NCBI RefSeq assembly: GCF_022458985.1 | Contig: NC_061777.1 | Location: 14,039,668 to 14,103,667 of the forward strand | DNA: 64,000 nucleotides | From: Mugil cephalus | Taxonomy: Eukaryota > Chordata > Actinopteri > Mugiliformes > Mugilidae | Direction: 5' to 3' | Shown: one piece after another, positions 57,001 to 64,000 of the stretch | Numbering within the stretch: the stretch's first letter is position 1 | How the letters are laid out: the number at the start of each line of letters is the position of its first letter | Notes under the pieces: model-generated | What the model was told of the DNA's origin: nothing | Seen by the model: the letters and a program-made list of their open reading frames with translations, nothing else | The model's database searches: none | Made by a program: the position numbers and the translations under genes

Positions 57001-60000
57001 CCCCAGACCTACACAATATTAGGAATGTGGTCATAATGTTATGCTTGATCGATGTATACTATCATAGAAATACCTCTTCAGGAAAACATCATATTTGCGT
57101 CTGTAAGCGAAACCAGCTCGTCTGACTCTGAGGTGCTCCATCAGGCCCAGGTACTTCACCTGGTGCCTGATCAGTGCTTCATCAAACTGACCTGCGATTG
57201 TGCGACAGACGCAGGCGTCGTTTAGTCACATTCAAACATCTCCATCTCGTTAACCTTCTGTCCATTAGCGTGCGTACCTGGCTGCTTGGACTCATTCGAT
57301 TTTAGGCAGCGTATATACCAGGCCTCCTTAGCCATGAGGATCTCTGTCAGCTTCAGGAGGCTGCTCTTAAACTGAGTCGCCACCTACAGACACAGCATGA
57401 GGGTCATAATCCCCAACAGGTCACCTGTCGGATACATATGGCTTGATGGTGACACAGTCACACGCACAGATAAAACTCTGGAAGAACTTACTGTTGCTGG
57501 TCTTCTCTTACTGTCTTGAACCATGGTGGAGAAGCACTCTCTGACTATGGCATTTTTAGACTGACACATGAGCTATGAGAAGGTGGGCATCTATACATTA
57601 ACACACAATAACTCTCCTCAAATAGTTAGAATTTGTCTCAAGTGATATTGACACTTACATCTTTTAGGTTTCTGTACAACAGGTCATTATTTTTGTCCAG
57701 GAAACCTAAAGTGTCACAAAAAAATAAATAAATGAATAAAATCAACTCAGTGTCACAGATTTGTCAGTTTCAAATAAAAACTTATTTGAGTAACAGGGCC
57801 TGAGACTGTGGTTCCTTTTACCCACGACACAGTAGGTGACCTCCCCGGCATAATGCAAGAGACGGAAATCTCCCCTCTCCAGAGTCTTACGTGTCATTTT
57901 GTCAGCCAGTTTGTGCCTGCAGTCAAAGAGGTGGAGAGAGACAGGGGGATGAAGAGTGAGAGGCTTTATGGATGAGCTCTAATCCTCCGTCTCTGTCGAC
58001 TCGCTCACAGGACACTGGTAGCAGGAGCAGTGGTGAAAGCAGGCGGTGTCGTAAAGCTTTTAGCTGCACAGTATCATTTAGTCGGACGGCATATTTAATT
58101 GGATCAACGTCTTAATTACAAAATGTGGGAATAATAATGATCTTGAAAGGCACATGTGATTAATTGACAAATTACTACTAAAATTTTTAAACATGTTACT
58201 TTAAAAAAAATAAATAATAATCTTTCTGTGTGATTTAAGGATTTAACTCACGTGACAAAATGGGGGTGATTCCCCATCTTTTCCTCCAGTCTCTCCAGGA
58301 AAGTGAGATCTGTGGCCTCTCCTGGCCTGAGGCATTCCTCGTCCTGCAGTATCGTATCGTAAGCATGTGATAAATCATAAGCACTATTAATGGGTTTTTG
58401 TTCTTAATAAATGGATGTCCCTATGCATACACACCAGTATCGATATGATTCCTCTGTGTTTCTCCTCAACCAAGTCACAGATGATCTTGTTGTTGAAGAA
58501 CTGAACCGGCTCCCACTGGAGAAAAAGGTTACGTGAGTTAAACAGCCAGCGATTTGTCATTTCCACCCAGGTTTATTTGGGGTTACCTCAATATCCTCTG
58601 CTTCGTATTCCTCCTGCTCAGCTTTGAGTGTGAGCTGGATAAAAAGCTGCTGCAGCTTCTCGTTGCAGTAGTTTATACAGAACTGCTCAAAACTGAAGGA
58701 AAGAGTCAAGACAAATGCACTCATTTTAATATAGTAGCCAATAAGGGGATTCAGACACCCTTAATAAAAGCAGTGTGAGGGTATAAGAATTTTATATTGC
58801 CACCCACCTGTTTACATAGAAAACCTCAAATCCATATATATCCAAAAGCCCTATAACTGTCTTAGGTGAAGGGTCCTAAAAGCAAACAAACAAACAAAAA
58901 CAGTAGTTACACATCTTCACAGCCTGGAAGCAGTCATATGTCACTTCTGTACTCACCATGTTCTCCATGGACTCGTTGATCCTGTTGACGAGCCAGGTGA
59001 AAGTCAGTCCGTAGATGGCTTTGGCCAGGGCGTCTCTCGCATAGATGGCGTGATCAACTGTGAATGGGCTGAGGACCTTTAACAACAGAACGCAAATTTT
59101 AAACAGAAATAGAAAGAAATGGAAAATAATTGTTATTTCAGCTATGGTTTGACATGCGTGAACCTGTTCTTTTTTGGCTTCAATCTTCCTGAATGTGAGT
59201 CCCTCATGGAGCCTGTGAGCATCCACACCTAGTAGCTGCAAAGAAAGAGAACATGAGGTGACATGTGATAACATGATAGCTAAAGAAAGAAAATACAATA
59301 ATAATAGTAATAGATTTCTTACATTGGAGACCCAGTCCAGCTCTCCGTTGTTATTCAGATGGGCATGGCCTTTACTGTCAGAGTCAAACTGAAAGTTCCC
59401 CAGGTGGAGAACACTTGCAACAACCTCAAGCAAGTGCTGCAGAGAATTATCATTTGAGTATTACTGCAAACCTTGCAAGCAAGAATTATTGGTGTAAATC
59501 AGGGCATCTGCAATGGCGTGCAACTCACATTTGTGTTAATCTCATCAAAGTTGATGACTTGCAGTGCATTTTTGACTGTTTTCCAGTCATTTCTGTCATT
59601 AATGGAAGACACAATGGCACACTCCCCCTGCAAGAAACAATACACACACACAAAAAGCAAATCACCTCTGCTACTTCCTTTTGATTTTTTTTTTCTTTTT
59701 ATTTTTTTTTTACTTGAAATAATATGACCAAGCAGCTCGTGCCTTTCTGGGTGGAGTTTGCATGTTCTCCCTGTGTTCGCGTGGGTTCTCTCCGGGTACT
59801 CAGGCTTCCTCCCACCTCCAAAGACGTGCTCGTTAGGCTAATTGGTGACTCTAAATTGACCCTAGGTGTGAGTGTGACAGTGAATGGTTGTTTGTCTCTG
59901 TGTTAGCCCTGTGATAGGCTGGCGACCTGTCCAGGGTGTACCCTGCCTATCGCCCGATGCCAGCTGGGATAGGCTCCAGCAACCCCCCGCGACCCTGAGG

Positions 60001-61298
60001 ACCCCGCGGAAGATGAGATGAGATGAGATGAATATGACCAAGTTCTACATACTTGCGTTAGATAGTTGTAATGCTGGCAGTCTCTCTCCAACCCCAGCCG
60101 GCGCAGCAAGTCATCTGTTCCTCCCTCCACCAGCTGATAGAAGATGTGGAAGTTTCTCTCCCCGTGATTCTGATGCACAACCCTCGACTTCTCCAGCAGG
60201 TAGTTCAGGATGTGTCCTCCGACTGCATCCCCCTATGGGCATCATGATCCTAAAGACAGCAGCTCTACAACTTGCAGAAAAAACATGGTCCTATGGTCCA
60301 GTGACCAGATTTAAAACTTGTAGGATCTCCTTTTTAGATGCTATCGTTTCAGTCCTAAGGAGAAGATTTTCCTTTATTCCCCATATATTTTATTCTTGCT
60401 TCCTCTATGCTGACACCTTCCGTTTCTTCCATGAAGTACCTGGACTCTTTCTAAAGGCCTGCCTTTAAAGTATATCTGCGTATCTGCTCTCTGATCCTTA
60501 CCTGGCTGTCAAACTGAATGTCCATGTACTTCCCAAACCGACTTGAGTTGTCATTTTTCAGCGTTTTGGCGTTGCCGAAAGCCTGAAGGAAAAGCAAAAT
60601 AATAATTGTTAGCGAGGCCAGCTTTTTGGTACGTGATCATGCTGACATAATGTTACGTAGCCAGCAGACCTCCAGGACAGGGTTGGACATGAGCATTTTG
60701 TCTCTGACGTTGTTCAGCAGAGTGGTGCTCGGACAGCTGACGGCGTAGTACTGCAGGATCTTCTTGGAGGCCTCCGTTTTCCCCGCTCCACTCTCACCAG
60801 AGATGAGGATGAAGTGATTGTTGAACTCCGTCAGCATGGTGTGGTAGGCGTTATCTGCCAGGGCGTAGCTGTGGGGATGCAGAGCGGTCGTAATGTCTCA
60901 CTGGAAAACTGCGATGAGGTGGAGTTACATCGGATTTGAGTCGCAGACGCATACATAGCAATATTCAAAGAGATAAACTCACATGTGTGGTGGGAGTTCG
61001 AAAAAGTTGACACCCATGTAGGTTTCCATTTGTTTCGCGTTGTATATGTCAAGCTCTTTATAGGGGTTGACGGACACTAATAATGTGCCAATGTAAGTCT
61101 AAAAGAAGGAGTAAAGGTGATTATGTCTATTTTAAAAATGCACAGCGTGGTTTGAAAATCTTTTCCCAGACTCACATAGATGAGATCCTTGCTGAAGCGC
61201 TTTTTCAGGTTGTTGAGAAAGGCAGCTTCCGTGGTTTCATCCAGAAGGACAAAGTCCTGGATTCCCACCCGATCCCTGGCAGTCAGGGCGCCCTCCAT
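54080..61298 (-). CDS. myo1h: Unconventional class I myosin MYO1H, 31 coding exons, 1023 aa
   Basis: Single-headed, membrane-binding actin motor. Coding exons: 61298-61176, 61098-60983, 60868-60670, 60582-60502, 60232-60053, 59627-59529, 59436-59323, 59235-59164, 59076-58957, 58875-58808, 58692-58587, 58515-58435, 58343-58252, 57916-57822, 57705-57659, 57572-57492, 57383-57278, 57191-57074, 56488-56375, 56290-56214, 56134-56066, 55964-55880, 55800-55638, 55551-55468, 55385-55292, 55217-55162, 55080-54945, 54842-54772, 54494-54397, 54319-54220, 54106-54080 (3072 nt, phases consistent). Motor: P-loop GESGAGKT 104-111, switch [10 protein letters not shown] near 156-164, switch [10 protein letters not shown] near 378-385. 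Two or three IQ-type repeats lie at about 693-760, then the TH1 tail, ending [14 protein letters not shown]. The start [12 protein letters not shown] matches human MYO1H (1032 aa). MYO1C is the close alternative; synteny and [17 protein letters not shown] favour MYO1H. Confidence 0.95.
59721..60042 (+). mobile_element. L2/Maui-type LINE 3' end (or tail-sharing SINE) in a myo1h intron, with 12-bp target-site duplication
   Basis: Sequence at 59733-60030 matches the fish L2-type tail pattern (gtggagtttgcatgttctcc, then ggctggcgacctgtccaggg and gctgggataggctccagc) and ends in tandem GATGA units. The 12-mer aatatgaccaag occurs on both sides (59721-59732 and 60031-60042), a perfect target-site duplication, so this is a complete, fairly recent 5'-truncated insertion. 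It is antisense to myo1h, between the exons 60232-60053 and 59627-59529; the right duplicate ends only 11 bases from the exon edge. Confidence 0.88.
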
Positions 61299-64000
61299 GT
61301 CTAGCTGACCCTGTGCAGCAAGTGGTATCAACAACATGGGAGCAAAATGCACACCCTCATTTGTTATTTAGATAAATCCTGCAGATTAGAGGAAGCAAAC
61401 TCTATCCGAGTAACAATAAAAAAGTGCAAAATTTTTGCATGCATGACAATAATATTCGAAATTTCCACTCATGTATTTTGACAACTGCAGCTAGATGAAT
61501 GAATGTGTGATTAAATGGCTCCGTGGGGGATGACGGCATTGGAAACAGCACCAGAAAAAGCACAAACATGGTGTCTGTTAGTTGTATTGAAGCGAGAGGT
61601 CTAGAGGTGCTGTGTGTCTTTGAAGCAAAGGTCTGTGATTGTGCAGATGAACAGACAGAAGATAATGATCGCTACACAGCACACAAGGACCTTGGCTGTC
61701 AGCCCATAGTTCACTTGGGCCGGCGCACCAACCAAACACAACACACTGTGCAAATGGACTTGGGGAGGCCAAAACAGCGGCACATTTAAGAAGCATAGTG
61801 GGAAAAATTCCACCAGTCTGTTTTGCATTCGCAGCACCAACACTTAGACCAAAGGTTTTCACAGCTTTTGTTGGTTTTGTATTTTCTCCTCTCTCCTTTG
61901 GAAGTAGAAGTCCTTTGATTCTCAATTCTCTCTGTAAAAACATTAAAAAAGATAATCCATTGGATCTAATTGACACAAAGCCCTCCTTCCCCCCTCCTCC
62001 CCTGCCTCTATCCTCCGCCTATGGCCCTCATTTCTTCTGAGAAAGGCCAAGTGTTTTTGTCCTGTAAATACCACGGAGCAGAGACAAAAAAGACGTCTTT
62101 AAAATGCAGTCTACAATCCATTACACATATTCCCCCTGCATATCCATTCAGTAATTATTCATTAGAAAACATTTAACGTCACAGTGAATTTCACACTAGG
62201 CAGTCGAAACACAATGGAGGAGATTTGGCCTATTTTGGGGTGAGGAGTTGGGGAGGGGTTTAGCTGTACAGAGGAAGGGTGAAGGCGAAGGAGGGGGAGC
62301 AGTATTTGTCTGATCTGAGAACCTCTGAAACGGGGCCGTCTTGAGACAACGGGACAGACTAAATAGTGCAGTAACGGTCTATGCCCCGCTGCTTGCTGTG
62401 ACACTCATTTAGTGTGCTTTAGTGTGCCCCGAGGGCAAACAATAGAGGCTTGTTCTTAGCAATCCTGTGCTGTAATTTGGACTTCATTACTTTGCTCATA
62501 CAGGGCCCCATGGAAGGATAGAGGAGGCTAGTCAGATGAGAGTGTTTTTTTTTTTTTCCACCTGTCAGCCCCGCACCCCCAGTGCTCTCACCCTTCTCCT
62601 CAACAATACCCCTCACCCCGTGTCCCCACCAATAACCCTCACCCGACCCCCTTCCCATAGCGCCCTCCTCCCACCCACCCACTTTAAGCCAATGAGACAG
62701 GTGAACAATATCATTGAAGAAACCCCTTTTTGGACGTCAGAATCAATCTGGCGATGTGATGGTAGCGGTGCTGTTGTGGGGTATCTGTGACACCCCCTTC
62801 CTTCATGGGAACAAACTTCTCTCGGGGCAGCACAAGCAGACAATGTGCTGGGACAGCGTGACTTAGGGATCTGCCATACAGTATTACAAGTAATAACATG
62901 AACAGATAAGCTCCTGTCAAGAGAAGGATGAATGAATTCAGCAGGGATAATAATGCTAATGTTCTAGGTTTTCTGACTAAATCTAAAGGCTGGCTGTGTC
63001 CATCCAGGTTTTCCTTTGGTGTCCCGCGGGTATTTCTTTTTAAGAAAGCTGTCTGCAGCAAGCAGAAGTGTTTCTAATGACACTGTGCTAAAAAAAAAAA
63101 AGGCCGAACACTGAATGGGCGTTCTCAGCTCAGGAGGACAAGAGAGCCTAAGCTGAAGGATGCACCTTCCTATTGAAAGAGCTCTCCTCATGCATGGGTT
63201 ATTTGTAGTCTTATATATCCAACAAGCCAAATGAACTAGATTGTAAGTCCAGTAATAATTAAACAAAAGGCGGCCCAATCTGGTGCGCGGCGGAAAGACT
63301 GATTATGTAATGAATCCTCAAAGCCGCTGTGAGATCAGGTAAATTGCCCCGCTACCTCAGCGCACAACCAATTGTATTTTAATTAAGAGATGGTCGCTCA
63401 TCCTGGTCTAGAGTGTCAGTGTTGCTGGAGACAGAGTGACCTCATCTTTGCGAGAAGTGCAGGTACTTTCAGACCAAGGAGGGAGGGGAAGCAGCCGCTG
63501 AGACGTTTCACGTAGCAGTATTTAACTGTCTCACACATGAGCCCCCATAAAACGTGAAGTGAAGTTTTTGTGTGGATTGAACTAATTAGATAACAAATGT
63601 TAATTGCTAGAGTTGTTACTTGGCTTGATTTGTTTCCCTTCTCTGGAAGGCTCCCAAGTGATTCAAAATGCTACAGTGGGTTTTGGAGGCTGACACCCTC
63701 TGTACATTTAAGAGTAGGCTTCAAACTTTTTTTTTTTTCTTCGATAAAGCTCATTGTTTGGGAATCTGAATCTTCCCTTAGATGTGCTGCTATAGGCCTA
63801 GGCTGCTGGGGGACTTCTCACGATGCACTGAGCACCTGTTCTCTACTTTCTTCTCTCACTCTATCCATGAGCTGCTACCGTGCAACATCTCCACGTCCTA
63901 ACTCTCTTTTAACCTGCTTATCATACCTCTTACATGCACATATTTTACCAGCTCACTCACCTGTAATAGAACTAGTACTGTCACAGACTTGTTTATTCCT
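61299..64000. other. Non-coding upstream sequence of myo1h; presumed 5' exon(s), promoter and possible regulatory elements
   Basis: An acceptor (CACAG before GGTCAGCTAGAC) lies 12 bases upstream of the myo1h ATG, so a non-coding exon must lie further right, but I cannot place it. Stretches at 62,400-62,520 and 63,280-63,470 are complex, repeat-free and AT-motif-bearing (for example TTTTAATTAAG near 63,377), like conserved non-coding elements. FOXN4 is the expected next gene beyond the window. No coding exon recognised. Confidence 0.5.

Noticed and set aside
61077-61352. Longer myo1h N-terminus starting further upstream
   Set aside because: The extension reads through a clear acceptor (CACAG). 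The ATG at 61298 gives MEGALTARD, as in human MYO1H.

Overview
The window reads as nuclear DNA of a ray-finned fish, probably a compact-genome percomorph teleost. All genes are split by GT-AG introns, many only 70-150 bp long. Their proteins align residue for residue with vertebrate families, and the repeats (an L2-type LINE tail, a hAT-like MITE, CA/GT/AT microsatellites) are typical of fish.

Layout. Bases 1 to about 26,280 hold no gene I can support. They contain microsatellites, a decayed THAP-like transposon remnant, a possible non-autonomous DNA element and several homeodomain-motif-rich blocks that look like candidate conserved non-coding elements. From 26,338 to 61,298 lies a dense six-gene cluster: mvk (-), mmab (+), an ALDH3-family gene (-), ube3b (-), kctd10 (+) and myo1h (-). 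Bases 61,299-64,000 are non-coding upstream sequence of myo1h. In tetrapods the next gene on that side is FOXN4, which is not in this window.

The cluster is the tetrapod MVK-MMAB-UBE3B-KCTD10-MYO1H block (human 12q24.11) in the same order and relative orientation, with one extra gene, the ALDH3 member, between mmab and ube3b. I rebuilt every coding exon by hand with splice-site and phase checks. Predicted lengths are MVK 397 aa, MMAB 230 aa, ALDH3-like 501 aa, UBE3B 1068 aa, KCTD10 313 aa and MYO1H 1023 aa.

How the genes relate. mvk and mmab are head to head over about 0.5 kb with three CCAAT boxes at 40-41 bp steps, fitting the shared sterol/NF-Y-type promoter known for the mammalian pair. 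ube3b and kctd10 are also head to head, with a CRE and ETS-like sites. kctd10 and myo1h are tail to tail.

The most notable observation is the ALDH3-family gene. Its reading frame, introns and a C-terminal CAAX box (CQIL) are intact, yet the oxyanion Asn, the general-base Glu and the nucleophilic Cys are all replaced (Cys144, Ile239, Leu273), with spacing identical to active ALDH3 enzymes. It appears to be a membrane-anchored aldehyde dehydrogenase pseudoenzyme embedded in a conserved metabolic cluster.
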